64,000 bases of DNA from Cryptosporangium arvum DSM 44712 (GTDB taxonomy: Bacteria > Actinomycetota > Actinomycetes > Mycobacteriales > Cryptosporangiaceae), in assembly GCF_000585375.1 (NCBI RefSeq), contig NZ_KK073874.1, positions 620,001 to 684,000 of the forward strand. The letters are read 5' to 3'. Positions 16,893 to 25,633 of the stretch are shown piece after piece (position 1 is the first letter of the stretch; each line of letters starts with the position of its first letter). The notes under the pieces are model-generated. The model saw only the letters and a program-made list of their open reading frames with translations, did no database searches and was not told the origin of the DNA. A program made the position numbers and the translations under genes.

Positions 16893-17728
16893 TCTGGGCG
16901 CCATACTCACCCTGCGCGGTCGGCTGCCTGGTGGGGGACGAGGACAGGGTCCCGATCTCGACGGCGGTGCTCCGGATCGTCGCGCTGCTCGCCGCCGTGC
17001 TGGCGGTGATCCCGCTGGCGGTGGTGTACCCGCTGCTCAGTGCGGCCGAACGAACCGCGGTGGCCGGTGGCTGGTGCCGGTCGCTGCTCCGGGCCCTCGA
17101 CGTCCGGATGGTCGTCGACGCCCCGGCCGAGGCGCCCGCCGGGGCGCTCGTCGTCGCCAACCACATCTCGTGGCTGGACATCCTCGCGGTGGGCTCGGTC
17201 CGTCCGGGCCGGATGGTCGCGAAGAACGACGTGCGCGGGTGGCCGCTGATCGGTGCGCTCGCGACGCGCGGCGGCACGATCTTCGTCGATCGCCACCGGC
17301 TCTCGACGCTGCCCGGCACCGTGGCCGACGTGCGCACCGCGCTGCTGTCCGGTTCGCGCGTCGTCGCGTTCCCCGAGGGCACGACCTGGTGCGGTGCCGA
17401 ACGCGGCCGGTTCTACCCGGCGGTGTTCCAGGCCGCGATCGACGCCGGAGCGCCGGTCGAGCCGGTCACCGTCCGGTACACCGCGGCCGGTCGGCCCACC
17501 ACCGTCCCGGCGTTCCTCGGCGACGACCCGCTCACCGCCTCGGCGTGGCGGATCGCCCGTGCCCGCGACGTGGTCGTGGAGGTGCGGTGCCACCCGGTGC
17601 TCGCACCGGGCGGCGACCGCCGGACGCTCGCCGCCGCCGCGGCCGCGAGCGTCTCAGTCGTCCGACCACGTGTGGACCGGCTCGTTGGAGTGCATCCGGG
17701 CGAGGTAGTCGACAGTCATCCGGCGTAG
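16889..17728 (+). CDS. OlsA-like 1-acyl-sn-glycerol-3-phosphate acyltransferase family protein
   Basis: PlsC-family acyltransferase of 279 residues with a hydrophobic N-terminal helix and the catalytic block NHISWLD (HxxxxD). It also has the VAKNDVRGWPLIG and FVDRH substrate regions and FPEGTT (EGT phosphate site). It starts with GTG overlapping the stop of the OlsB-like gene, so the two are co-translated. In OlsB-OlsA systems this enzyme O-acylates lyso-ornithine lipid. A general phosphatidate-synthesis role is the alternative. The last 75 bp overlap the convergent GCS2 gene. Confidence 0.85.
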   Translation: MIWAPYSPCAVGCLVGDEDRVPISTAVLRIVALLAAVLAVIPLAVVYPLLSAAERTAVAGGWCRSLLRALDVRMVVDAPAEAPAGALVVANHISWLDILAVGSVRPGRMVAKNDVRGWPLIGALATRGGTIFVDRHRLSTLPGTVADVRTALLSGSRVVAFPEGTTWCGAERGRFYPAVFQAAIDAGAPVEPVTVRYTAAGRPTTVPAFLGDDPLTASAWRIARARDVVVEVRCHPVLAPGGDRRTLAAAAAASVSVVRPRVDRLVGVHPGEVVDSHPA

Positions 17729-19129
17729 TGCCTCGTCCCGGCCGAGGCCGGAGCGCTCGTACTTCTCGACCGCGGCCACCTGCCACTCCGCGCCGGTGCG
17801 GTGGGCCAGGCAGCGCCCTTCGACGATGCCGAGCAGCCGGTCGCGTTCGTCGGCGGACACCCCCCAGGCGTCCAGGCCCTGCGCGGCCATCGGCAGCAGG
17901 TGGCGCAGGATGAGTTCGGAGACCGGCACCTCGCCCGCGCCGGGCCAGTACTGCCGGCTGTGGATGCCGTCGCGGGCGCCGGCGTGGAAGTTCTCCTGCG
18001 CCGCCGCGAACGACATCTGGCTCCACACCGGTCGCTCCGAGTCGACGAGCGCACGCACCAGCCCGTAGTAGAAGGCCATGTTCGCCGCGATGTCGACGAC
18101 GGTCGGCCCGCCGGGGAGCACCCGGTTCTCCACCCGCAGGTGCGGACGACCGTCGACGACCGCGTAGACCGGCCGGTTCCAACGCCAGATCGTGCCGTTG
18201 TGCAGCGTCAACTCCGGGAGCGACGGGGTGCCGCCCGCAGCCAGCACGGCTTCGGGATCCTCGTCCTCGCAGAGCGGAAGCAGCGCGGGGAAGTACCGGC
18301 TGTTCTCCTCGAAGAGGTCGAACACCGACGTGATCCACCGCTCGCCGAACCACACCCGCGGCCGCACGCCCTGCGCCTTCAACTCGTCCGACCGGGTATC
18401 GGTGGCCTGTTCGAACAACGGGATCCGGGTCTCGGCCCAGAGCCGGTGCCCGAACAGGTACGGCGAGTTCGCGCCGAGCGCCACCTGCGCACCCGCGATC
18501 GCCTGGGCCGCGTTCCAGTACGCCCCGAACGTCGTCGGGCTCACCTGCAGGTGGAACTGGACGCTGGTGCAGGCGCTCTCCGGAGCGACGCTGTCGGCGT
18601 AGGTGTCGAGCTGCTCGACCCCGTCGATCCGGATCGGCAGGTCTTCGCCCCTGGCCGCGAAGATCTGCTCGTTGAGCAGCCGGTACCGGTCGTTGGCCGA
18701 GAGCGTCCCCAGGTTGACGTGCGACTCGCGCAGCGTCGGGAGGATGCCGATCAGCGCCAGCTGGGTGCCGAGCGGACGCGCTTTCTCGTCCGCGGCGTTG
18801 AGCGCGTCCCGGACCTCCTTCTCCAGTTCACCGGCTCCGGCCGCGGCGATCCGGCGCGGCGGCATGTTGATCTCCAGGTTGAACTGGCCGATCTCGGTGG
18901 CCCACTGGTCGTCGGCGATCGCGCGCAGCACCTCGGCGTTGCGCATCGCCGGTAGCCCGTCGTTGTCCACCAGGTTGAGCTCGATCTCCAGACCGGTGAG
19001 CGGCCGATCAAAATCGAAGCGTGACTCGGCCAGCATCTGCGCGAGCGTGTCCAGACACTGCCGGACCTTCTCCCGATAGCGACGGCGGTCATCCCGAGTG
19101 AATTCCACCGCAGGTACGTCCCGACCCAT
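17654..19129 (-). CDS. GCS2-family carboxylate-amine ligase (glutamate-cysteine ligase-like)
   Basis: The 491-residue protein is of the GCS2 ATP-grasp-like family, which joins glutamate to an amine (cysteine in glutathione, mycothiol-adjacent or ergothioneine pathways). Motifs are LTGLEIELNLVD (metal/ATP site), FNLEINMPPR, CTSVQFHLQVSP and a long LTLHNGTIWRWNRPVY segment with HLRVENRVLPGGPT. Family members in actinobacteria include YbdK- and EgtA-type enzymes; the absence of other egt genes leaves the amine unassigned. It is probably monocistronic. Its C-terminal 75 bp overlap the convergent PlsC-type gene, an unusually long antisense overlap. Confidence 0.82.
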   Translation of the reverse strand: MGRDVPAVEFTRDDRRRYREKVRQCLDTLAQMLAESRFDFDRPLTGLEIELNLVDNDGLPAMRNAEVLRAIADDQWATEIGQFNLEINMPPRRIAAAGAGELEKEVRDALNAADEKARPLGTQLALIGILPTLRESHVNLGTLSANDRYRLLNEQIFAARGEDLPIRIDGVEQLDTYADSVAPESACTSVQFHLQVSPTTFGAYWNAAQAIAGAQVALGANSPYLFGHRLWAETRIPLFEQATDTRSDELKAQGVRPRVWFGERWITSVFDLFEENSRYFPALLPLCEDEDPEAVLAAGGTPSLPELTLHNGTIWRWNRPVYAVVDGRPHLRVENRVLPGGPTVVDIAANMAFYYGLVRALVDSERPVWSQMSFAAAQENFHAGARDGIHSRQYWPGAGEVPVSELILRHLLPMAAQGLDAWGVSADERDRLLGIVEGRCLAHRTGAEWQVAAVEKYERSGLGRDEALRRMTVDYLARMHSNEPVHTWSDD

Positions 19130-19252
19130 GCTTCTCCCCTCGGTCAGGGCATCGGTCTTTCGTTCCCGATACCCCTCGCCGGTGGTGTGCGAACCCGTGA
19201 CGCATCTCGCTTAGGGAACCATCGCACCCGGGTAACCCGTTGCGGAGTGGGA

Positions 19253-19948
19253 ATGACGCATCGGGTGAAGGGTGTGCAGCACGTGGCAGAATTGATTCCC
19301 GCACTGGCGGGTGCGCGAGCGAACGGTCCCCAGGAGCTCACCGGGATCTCCGGCTGGGTGGTGGACGTCGTCGAACTCCTCGGCCCGTTCGGTGTAGGGC
19401 TGCTGGTGCTGCTGGAGAATCTGTTCCCCCCGATCCCCAGCGAGATCATCCTGCCGCTGGCCGGTTACCTGTCCGGTACCGGGCGGCTCAACGTGGTCAC
19501 GGTCATCGTCGCCGCGACGCTGGGTTCGGTGATCGGCGCGCTCGCGCTGTACTGGCTCGGCGCCGCGGTGGGCGAGGACCGGATCCGGGTCTGGCTGCGC
19601 AAGTTGCCGTTGATGCAGGAGAGCGACCTCGACCGGGCGCAGGGCTGGTTCGACCGGCACGGTGGAACCGCGGTACTGATCGGGCGGATCATCCCGGTCG
19701 TCCGGAGCCTGGTGTCGGTGCCGGCCGGCATCCAGCGGATGCCGCTCTGGCGCTTCACGCTGTACACCACGCTCGGAAGCGGCGTCTGGAACACGATCTT
19801 CGTCGTGTTGGGGTACGTACTCGGCAACCAGTGGAAAACGGTCGGTCAGTACAGCGACGTTCTCAACTACGCCGTGATCGCTGCGATCGTGCTCGCGGTG
19901 GTCTATTTCGGTTGGAAGCGAGTGCTGCGCGTACGTCAATCCGGGTAG
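19253..19948 (+). CDS. DedA family membrane protein (second copy)
   Basis: This 231-residue DedA/VTT-fold protein has the classic ENLFPPIPSEIILPLAGYL first block, then GSVIGALALYWLGAAVGEDR. GRIIPVVRSLVSVPAGIQRMP is the conserved Arg-containing re-entrant segment. It is closer to canonical DedA than the copy at 5700. The ATG at 19253 has GGAG about 6 bases upstream; a longer ATG at 19187 would add 22 basic residues and is not favoured. Likely role: membrane-lipid homeostasis. It is followed 83 bp later by the FilP-like gene. Confidence 0.88.
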   Translation: MTHRVKGVQHVAELIPALAGARANGPQELTGISGWVVDVVELLGPFGVGLLVLLENLFPPIPSEIILPLAGYLSGTGRLNVVTVIVAATLGSVIGALALYWLGAAVGEDRIRVWLRKLPLMQESDLDRAQGWFDRHGGTAVLIGRIIPVVRSLVSVPAGIQRMPLWRFTLYTTLGSGVWNTIFVVLGYVLGNQWKTVGQYSDVLNYAVIAAIVLAVVYFGWKRVLRVRQSG

Positions 19949-20031
19949 TGCCCCGAACCTTTTTGAACACGCGTCACGAGTCGGCGCGGAGCAGTCCGGT
20001 GAGCCTGGACGACCATGTTTGGATAGAGCGT

Positions 20032-21225
20032 ATGGCCCAAGGCGAAGAGCAGAACCTGTTCACCCTCAGCGACCCCGCGACCGCCGAGGTCACCTTCGAC
20101 CTCGCCCTTCGCGGTTACGACCGCCGCCAGGTCGACCGGTACATCGCCCAGCTCGAGAGCGAACTTTCGCAGTTCGCCGCACGTCGCGACGACGCGCTGG
20201 CGCAGAACCACGCGCTCGCGGCCCAGGTGGGCGAGCTGCAGAACCAGGTGGTGGAGGTCCAGCGGCGGCCCACCGCCGAGAAGCCGTCGTACAAACACCT
20301 CGGTGCGCGCGTCGAGCAGATCTTCGCCATGGTCGAAGACGAAGCGGCCGAGATCCGTTCGAAGGCCGAGGCGGACGCGGCCGCGCTGCGCTCCAAGGCC
20401 GAGCAGGACATCGAAGCGGTGAAGGCCGGCGTCGAGAAGTCCTTCGCGGAGCGCCGGGAGGCGATCGAGGCCGAGTACGCGCAGAAGACCGCGCACGCCG
20501 ACAAGCTGGTCGCCGAGGCCGAGAAGCGGGCCACGGCGGTGGGCCGGGAGGCCGAGGAGGCGCGCGCGAAGGGTGAGCGCGAGGTCGGCGAGCTGCGTGA
20601 GCGGACGAAGGCCGACGCCCGCCGCGTCCAGGACGACGCCAGCCAGTTCTCCGCGCGGGTCCGCGGTGAAGCCGAGAAGCACGCCGCCGACGTGCTCGCC
20701 AAGGCCGACGCGCACTCCGCCGACGTGCGTCGCAAGGCCGACGAGGCCGCGAGGGGCGCCACCGACGCGGCCCGCCGTCAGGCCGAACAGACGATCACCG
20801 GCGCCCGCACCGAAGCGGAGAGCATCCGTGCGAGCGCCAAGACCGACGCCGAGCAGATGGTCGCCGAGGCCCGCCGGGTCGTCGCCGAACTCGACACGCG
20901 GCGTAAGCAGATCAAGCAGGAGATCGGCCGGCTGCGCGAGGCGGTCGCGCGTCTGACCGGCGGTGGTGCCGGTCTCTTCGGCGAGGACGACGTCGAGGAG
21001 GCCGCATCCGCGGCGACGTTAAAGCCAGAAGCTCCGGCCGGTCCGGCCGCTGCGCCCGCCCAGCAGCCGAAGCCTTCGCAGCAGGCGACACCGGCGGCTG
21101 CGGCGACCACGCAGCGGATGGCGGTTCCCGGCCCCGGTCAGCCGCCGGCCGCGCCGAACAACGGGATCGGCCCGCACCGCGGCGCTCCGACGAACGAGAT
21201 GCCGCGGGTCAGCGCCGAGAGCTGA
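20032..21225 (+). CDS. FilP-like coiled-coil cytoskeletal protein
   Basis: This 397-residue protein begins with a DivIVA-like docking motif (ALRGYDRRQVDRYIAQLESEL, about residues 21-41). A long Ala/Glu/Arg/Lys coiled coil runs from about 45 to 320, with a break at PSYKHLGARVEQIF. It then has RRQAEQTITGARTEAESIR, a TRRKQIKQEIGRLREAVARLTGG end and a Pro/Gln-rich tail. The same order is found in Streptomyces FilP, an intermediate-filament-like protein linked to polar growth through DivIVA and Scy. The role here is inferred from that likeness. An in-frame GTG at 19999 is an alternative start. A strong terminator follows. Confidence 0.82.
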   Translation: MAQGEEQNLFTLSDPATAEVTFDLALRGYDRRQVDRYIAQLESELSQFAARRDDALAQNHALAAQVGELQNQVVEVQRRPTAEKPSYKHLGARVEQIFAMVEDEAAEIRSKAEADAAALRSKAEQDIEAVKAGVEKSFAERREAIEAEYAQKTAHADKLVAEAEKRATAVGREAEEARAKGEREVGELRERTKADARRVQDDASQFSARVRGEAEKHAADVLAKADAHSADVRRKADEAARGATDAARRQAEQTITGARTEAESIRASAKTDAEQMVAEARRVVAELDTRRKQIKQEIGRLREAVARLTGGGAGLFGEDDVEEAASAATLKPEAPAGPAAAPAQQPKPSQQATPAAAATTQRMAVPGPGQPPAAPNNGIGPHRGAPTNEMPRVSAES

Positions 21226-21230
21226 CCGGC

Positions 21231-21273
21231 GACGACGAGGGCGAGCTCAGTTGGCGAGCTCGCCCTCGTCGTC
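21231..21273. terminator. Bidirectional terminator overlapping the DUF397 stop
   Basis: A perfect 18 bp inverted repeat starts GACGACGAGGGC and closes with the complement GCCCTCGTCGTC, around a 7-base loop. It lies between convergent genes. The right half also encodes the last residues of the DUF397 protein (Asp-Asp-Glu-Gly-Glu-Leu), so coding and termination share bases. Confidence 0.88.
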
Positions 21274-21474
21274 GAGATCGAATTCCCCGTCGTTGACGCC
21301 GGCCAGGAACGCGTCCCACTCCGCCTGGGTGAACAGGAGGACGGCGGCCGGGTCGGTGGAGTCGCGCACCGCGATCTGGTCACCGACGAACGCGACCTCG
21401 ACGGTGGGGCCTTGGTCCTCCGCGCTCCGCGAGCTGCGCAGCCACACGGCCTCGGAGAGGTCGACGTCGGACAT
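21247..21474 (-). CDS. DUF397 protein
   Basis: The 75-residue DUF397 protein has the typical opening WLRSSRSAEDQGPTVEVAF, then IAVRDSTDP and FTQAEWDAFLAGV. In actinomycetes these proteins usually accompany an XRE-family regulator and are linked to developmental or secondary-metabolism control. No XRE gene is adjacent here, so this is an orphan copy. The ATG at 21474 has GGAGG upstream (GGAGGCACA). The acidic C-terminus is encoded within the terminator hairpin at 21231-21273. Confidence 0.88.
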   Translation of the reverse strand: MSDVDLSEAVWLRSSRSAEDQGPTVEVAFVGDQIAVRDSTDPAAVLLFTQAEWDAFLAGVNDGEFDLDDEGELAN

Positions 21475-21630
21475 TGTGCCTCCGGTTCTGCACTCCCCGT
21501 AACGAAGTACGGGCGCTGACGCCGGAAGGGTACACCGTGCGTCACCTACGTCGCCGACCCTTCGGGGACGCCGCGGCGCCCCACCGAGGTGGTACGCGAG
21601 CAGCGTCGGGCCGGATCCCGGGAAGCCCAT

Positions 21631-22173
21631 CTACCAGGAGCGGTGCGAGTAGTCGTGGTCCCACCGACCGCGGTGGTGACGGGGGCCGCAGTGGTGAGCG
21701 CGGTACTCGGCGAAGTCGCCGGGACCGTACCCGGCCGCGGCGAGGTGCGCGCGCCACCGTTCGCGACGCGTGCGGTGCTTGACGTGGAACACGGTCGACA
21801 GCGCGAGGAAGCCGAGCGGGAACAGCGGCCAGAAGAAGCCCGCTCCGGTGAGCGCCCAGATCGTCGTGAGGATCGCGCCGAGGAAGATCACGAATCCGAC
21901 GTGTCCGCCGATCGCCTCGCGGCCGGCCCGGCGTTCGCGCGCCTGCTCCTCGGGGTCCGGCGGGACCAGCCCTCGACCCTGGTCGGGTAGGTCCGCGACC
22001 AGCGGCGCGAGCTCGTCGCGGTACTGCGACTGGTAACAGGTGGCCATGCGCTCGTCGGCCTCGTCGAGCGTCAGGAGACCGGCCTCGGCCGCGGCGCGGA
22101 GGATCGAGACGATCCGTTCACGCTCGACCGTGGACGATCGGGTGCGGGGCGGAGGGGTGGGCTCGGCGGGCAT
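21631..22173 (-). CDS. DUF1707 and 2TM-domain protein
   Basis: This 180-residue protein starts (after a Pro-rich tail) with a DUF1707 SHOCT-like module (about residues 15-65: ERIVSILRAAAEAGLLTLDEADERM). A two-helix membrane domain follows (about 90-135, WALTGAGFFWPLFPLGFLALS). The tail is rich in His, Arg and Tyr (residues 145-180). The ATG at 22173 follows GAACGGAG. It is divergent from the kinase gene at 22375 with 201 bp between. Function is unknown; DUF1707 proteins are common membrane accessories near actinobacterial two-component systems. Confidence 0.82.
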   Translation of the reverse strand: MPAEPTPPPRTRSSTVERERIVSILRAAAEAGLLTLDEADERMATCYQSQYRDELAPLVADLPDQGRGLVPPDPEEQARERRAGREAIGGHVGFVIFLGAILTTIWALTGAGFFWPLFPLGFLALSTVFHVKHRTRRERWRAHLAAAGYGPGDFAEYRAHHCGPRHHRGRWDHDYSHRSW

Positions 22174-22374
22174 GTCGTTCTCCGTTCGAGTAGGTCGGCG
22201 TCGTGCCGACACCCTCAATGCTCGGCCGGGATCGCACTGATTTCGTCGGCTGCCGGGCTGCTGTCGGTCTGCGCCGACGGGCGCAGACGACGGACGGCCG
22301 TACTCCCGGAGTAGTACGGCCGCCGAGCCCTTGAGCCGATGACCGGCGCGTTCACCTGGCCTACGGTCGAGGCC

Positions 22375-23778
22375 ATGAACCGCAGGCATCAGCGTTGGGA
22401 GGACCAGGCGCGACGCCGGGGCGAACGCGAGCGCCGTCGCGTTCAGTGGCAGGAGCGGCGCTGGGAGCAGCACGCTCGGCGCTGGGAACAGCAGGCTCAG
22501 CACTGGGAGCAGCACGCTCAGCGCTGGGAGAAGCACGCTCACCACGGGGAGAACCTGGCCCGGCGCTGGGAGGCCACGGGGCGGCGCTGGGAAGCGCGCT
22601 GGGAGCACCGTCAGTCACCGGTAGGTGCGGCGGTGGGAGGCGTCGGAATCCTCACGATCGGCGGGACGCTGCTCGCCGAGCAGACCTTCGAGGGTTTCCA
22701 CCCGCTCGACACCCGCGGGTGGTTGCTTCTCGTCGCCGCCCCGTTGTTGCTCGGCGTGCGGCGGCGGGCGCCGATCCCGATCGCACTGCTCGTCACCGCG
22801 GTCCTGTCGGCCTACTACCTGCTGGGGTATCCGCCGGGGCCCGGGTTCCTGGCGCTGCTGGTCGCGCTGAACGCGGTGCAGACCGAATCACGTCGCTGGG
22901 CGGCGTGGACGATCGCGGTGGCCGGATTCGCCGGGTTCACCGCGGTCGATCTCACGTTGGTGGCCGGCCCGACGGTTCCAATCGGAGGTCTGATCGCCGC
23001 CGGGCTGTGGACGGCGCTGGTCATGATGGGCGCCGAGGCCGGCCGGGCCGGACGCGAGCGCGCGCAGGAGTACCAGGCGCGCCGGGCCGAGGCCGAACGC
23101 AGCCGGCTCGAAGGTGAGCGCCGCCGGGTCTCCGACGAACGCCTGCGGATCGCCCGCGAGGTACACGACCTGCTTGGCCACCACCTCTCGCTGATCAACG
23201 TGCAGTCCGGGGTCGCGCTGCACCTGATGGACGCCAGGGCGACGAGCGAAGAGGAGCTGCGCGCATCACTCTCCGCGATCAAACAGTCGAGCAAGGACGC
23301 GTTGGTGGAGCTACGGGCGACCGTGAACGCGCTCCGCGGCGTCGACGAGGACGCGCCCCGGCAGCCGACCCCGACGCTCGATCGGCTCGACGACCTGCTG
23401 GCCGGAGCCACCGCCACCGGGCTGGAGGTCACGTTGACGCGTCGGGGCGAGCCGTCGGAGGCGCTGCCGGCCCGCGTCGACCTGGCGGCGTTCCGCATCG
23501 TGCAGGAGGCGCTCACGAACGTGCGACGGCACGCCGGACCGGTGTCGGCGGTTGTCACCCTCGAGTACGGCGAGGACGTGCTCGTCGTCCAGATCGACGA
23601 CCCCGGCCCGGACGGGGCGAGGCCGGACGTCCATTTGGATCGGATCGACGAGCCACCCCCGGGTGGCGGAAACGGGATACCAGGCATGCGTGAGCGAGCC
23701 CAGTCGGTCGGCGGGACGTTGCAGGCCGGGCCGAAGCCCGACGGCGGGTTCCGGGTGCGGGCGGAGCTCCCGCTGTGA
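22375..23778 (+). CDS. NarL-type sensor histidine kinase with N-terminal heptapeptide repeats
   Basis: Sensor kinase of 467 residues. The N-terminal cytoplasmic tail (1-78) has period-7 repeats with Trp at residues 30, 37, 44, 51, 65 and 72. Four to six membrane helices run from about 80 to 225, then a short coiled coil. The HisKA_3 box is REVHDLLGHHLSL with the phospho-His. The HATPase domain ends with GNGIPGMRERAQSVGG. The ATG at 22375 has TACGGT 7 bases upstream, fitting a leaderless transcript; ATG 22339 is an alternative. It is coupled to the response regulator by a GTGA overlap. The signal is unknown. Confidence 0.92.
   Translation: MNRRHQRWEDQARRRGERERRRVQWQERRWEQHARRWEQQAQHWEQHAQRWEKHAHHGENLARRWEATGRRWEARWEHRQSPVGAAVGGVGILTIGGTLLAEQTFEGFHPLDTRGWLLLVAAPLLLGVRRRAPIPIALLVTAVLSAYYLLGYPPGPGFLALLVALNAVQTESRRWAAWTIAVAGFAGFTAVDLTLVAGPTVPIGGLIAAGLWTALVMMGAEAGRAGRERAQEYQARRAEAERSRLEGERRRVSDERLRIAREVHDLLGHHLSLINVQSGVALHLMDARATSEEELRASLSAIKQSSKDALVELRATVNALRGVDEDAPRQPTPTLDRLDDLLAGATATGLEVTLTRRGEPSEALPARVDLAAFRIVQEALTNVRRHAGPVSAVVTLEYGEDVLVVQIDDPGPDGARPDVHLDRIDEPPPGGGNGIPGMRERAQSVGGTLQAGPKPDGGFRVRAELPL
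22456..22599 (+). repeat. 21 bp in-frame tandem repeats in kinase gene
   Basis: About seven degenerate 21 bp units encode the pattern [RQ][RH]WEQ[HQ]A. Unit five has lost its Trp (HHGENLA). The purity of units 1-4 at the DNA level suggests recent slippage expansion. Confidence 0.85.
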
Positions 23779-24455
23779 GCGACGACGACGGCGAGATCCG
23801 GGTGCTGCTCGCCGACGACCAGGCGCTGGTGCGGGCCGGGTTCCGCGCGCTGCTCGACGCGCAGCCGGGCATCACGATCGTCGGTGAGGCCAAGGACGGC
23901 GCCGAGGCGGCCCGGCTCGCCGACGCACTGACCCCCGACGTCGTCCTGATGGACATCCGGATGCCCGGCGTGGACGGGCTGGAGGCGACCAGACGGATCA
24001 CCGCGAGCGTGCGCCTGACCGCCACCCGGGTCGTCATCCTGACCACGTTCGACCTGGACGAATACGTCTTCGAGGCGATCCGGGTCGGCGCCAGCGGCTT
24101 CCTCGTGAAAGACACCGAACCGGCCGACCTCGTGCAGGCGGTGCGGGTGGTCGCGCGGGGCGACGCGCTGCTCTCTCCCGGCGTCACCCGCAGGCTCATC
24201 GCGGAGTTCGCCGGACACCTGCGCAAACCGGCGCCGACCGGCCAGCTCGACGTGCTCACCGACCGGGAGCGCGAGGTCGTCGCGCTGGTGGCGGCCGGGC
24301 TGTCGAACGCCGAGATCGCCGATCGGCTCGTCGTCTCCCCGGCGACGGCCAAGACCCACGTCAGCCGAGCGATGGCGAAGGTGAACGCACGCGACCGGGC
24401 GCAACTGGTGGTGCTGGCGTACGAGACCGGCCTGGTACGCCCACGAGCGACGTGA
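23775..24455 (+). CDS. NarL/FixJ-family response regulator
   Basis: The 226-residue regulator has a receiver domain (about 6-125) with acidic pair ADD, phospho-acceptor in VVLMDIRMPGVDGLE, Thr in ILTTF and Lys in FLVKD. A LuxR-type helix-turn-helix (about 155-215) follows, with LTDREREVVALVAAGLSNAEIADRL. It starts with GTG overlapping the stop of the kinase gene, so it is the cognate partner. Target genes are unknown. The neighbouring DUF1707 gene and the downstream MHYT genes are candidates by position only. Confidence 0.93.
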   Translation: MSDDDGEIRVLLADDQALVRAGFRALLDAQPGITIVGEAKDGAEAARLADALTPDVVLMDIRMPGVDGLEATRRITASVRLTATRVVILTTFDLDEYVFEAIRVGASGFLVKDTEPADLVQAVRVVARGDALLSPGVTRRLIAEFAGHLRKPAPTGQLDVLTDREREVVALVAAGLSNAEIADRLVVSPATAKTHVSRAMAKVNARDRAQLVVLAYETGLVRPRAT

Positions 24456-24583
24456 AGCAGCGCAAACCCTACTTCGTGCCGCAGTGCGTTACTTGTCCGT
24501 CGCGGATTGCGTGTGCCGTCGGCATTGGGTGACGATGCCCCGGTTCGTTACCGGGGGCGCGCCCGTGGCGAAGGAGCAGGGCT

Positions 24584-25489
24584 ATGGCCCACGTCCATCA
24601 CTTCACGTACGGCTTGATCACGTTGTTGCTCGCCTACGCAGTTTCGGTTCTCGGCTGTCTGCTCGGCCTGATCTGTACCGCCCGAGCCCGGGACACGTTC
24701 CGGGTGGCCGCGCGCGTGCGGTGGCTCGCGCTGGGTTCGGTGTCGATCGGTGGCACCGGGATCTGGCTGATGCACTTCCTCGCGATGCTCGGGTTCACCG
24801 TCTCCAACACGTTCGTCTTCTACGACCCGGCGCTGACCGCGCTCTCCGCGCTGATGGCGGTCGGGATCGTGGCCGTCGGCATCTTCGTCGTCGGGCTGGG
24901 ACAGCCGTCGATGCTGAAAGTGCTGGTCGGCGGAATCGTCACCGGGCTCGGGGTGGCCGGGATGCACTTCACCGGCATGGCGGCGATGCGGGTGCTCGAC
25001 GGTGAGGTGATGTACGACCCGGTACTCGTCGCGGCCTCGGTGGTGATCGCCGTCGTCGCCGCGACGGTCGCGCTCTGGTTCACGATCGTCATCAAGAGTC
25101 GTCCCGCGCTGGCTGCCGCCTCGCCGATCATGGCGATCGCGGTGACCGGGATGCACTACATCGGGATGTTCGCGGCGACGGTGCGTGAGGTCGGCGGCCG
25201 CGGCCGGGTCGAGGGTGTGGACGTGACGACGCTGCTCATCCCGAGCGCGGTGATCGTCGGCACGGTGCTCATCGCGCTGCTGTACGCGACGCTGTCCGCG
25301 CCGGCGGCCGAGGAGCGGGCCGCGGAGGCTCTGATGACCCGCCTCCTCTACGCGAGCGAGGACATGCAGCCGCCGCCGGCCGCGCGTCCGACCCGCGCGA
25401 CGATGCGAACCCAGCTCCGCCATCGAGTCGCGGTGCGTAATGCCCGGACGACCGATTCCGACACACCCGCCACATCCGTACCGCGCTGA
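24584..25489 (+). CDS. MHYT-domain membrane protein A
   Basis: This 301-residue protein consists of an MHYT sensor domain: seven hydrophobic segments with the repeated motif as MHFL (residues about 65-68), MHFTGMA (about 127) and MHYIGM (about 187). MHYT domains are proposed to bind copper and sense a diatomic gas such as oxygen or NO. No GGDEF, EAL or kinase output follows; the last 60 residues are a basic polar tail. It is paired with a close paralogue 144 bp downstream. The ATG follows GCAGGGCT, and a GGAG lies slightly farther upstream. Confidence 0.88.
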   Translation: MAHVHHFTYGLITLLLAYAVSVLGCLLGLICTARARDTFRVAARVRWLALGSVSIGGTGIWLMHFLAMLGFTVSNTFVFYDPALTALSALMAVGIVAVGIFVVGLGQPSMLKVLVGGIVTGLGVAGMHFTGMAAMRVLDGEVMYDPVLVAASVVIAVVAATVALWFTIVIKSRPALAAASPIMAIAVTGMHYIGMFAATVREVGGRGRVEGVDVTTLLIPSAVIVGTVLIALLYATLSAPAAEERAAEALMTRLLYASEDMQPPPAARPTRATMRTQLRHRVAVRNARTTDSDTPATSVPR

Positions 25490-25633
25490 GGCCGGTACGG
25501 GGTTTGGGGTTCTTTGAACCCCAGCGTTGAGTAATCGGTTCAGCACCCTCCGAATTGGTCCGATTTGGGCCTTGAGAATGCGCCTGAGGTGAGCGAGCGT
25601 TCGGGCTCAGAGCTCTTCCCGGGAGGGTGCTCG

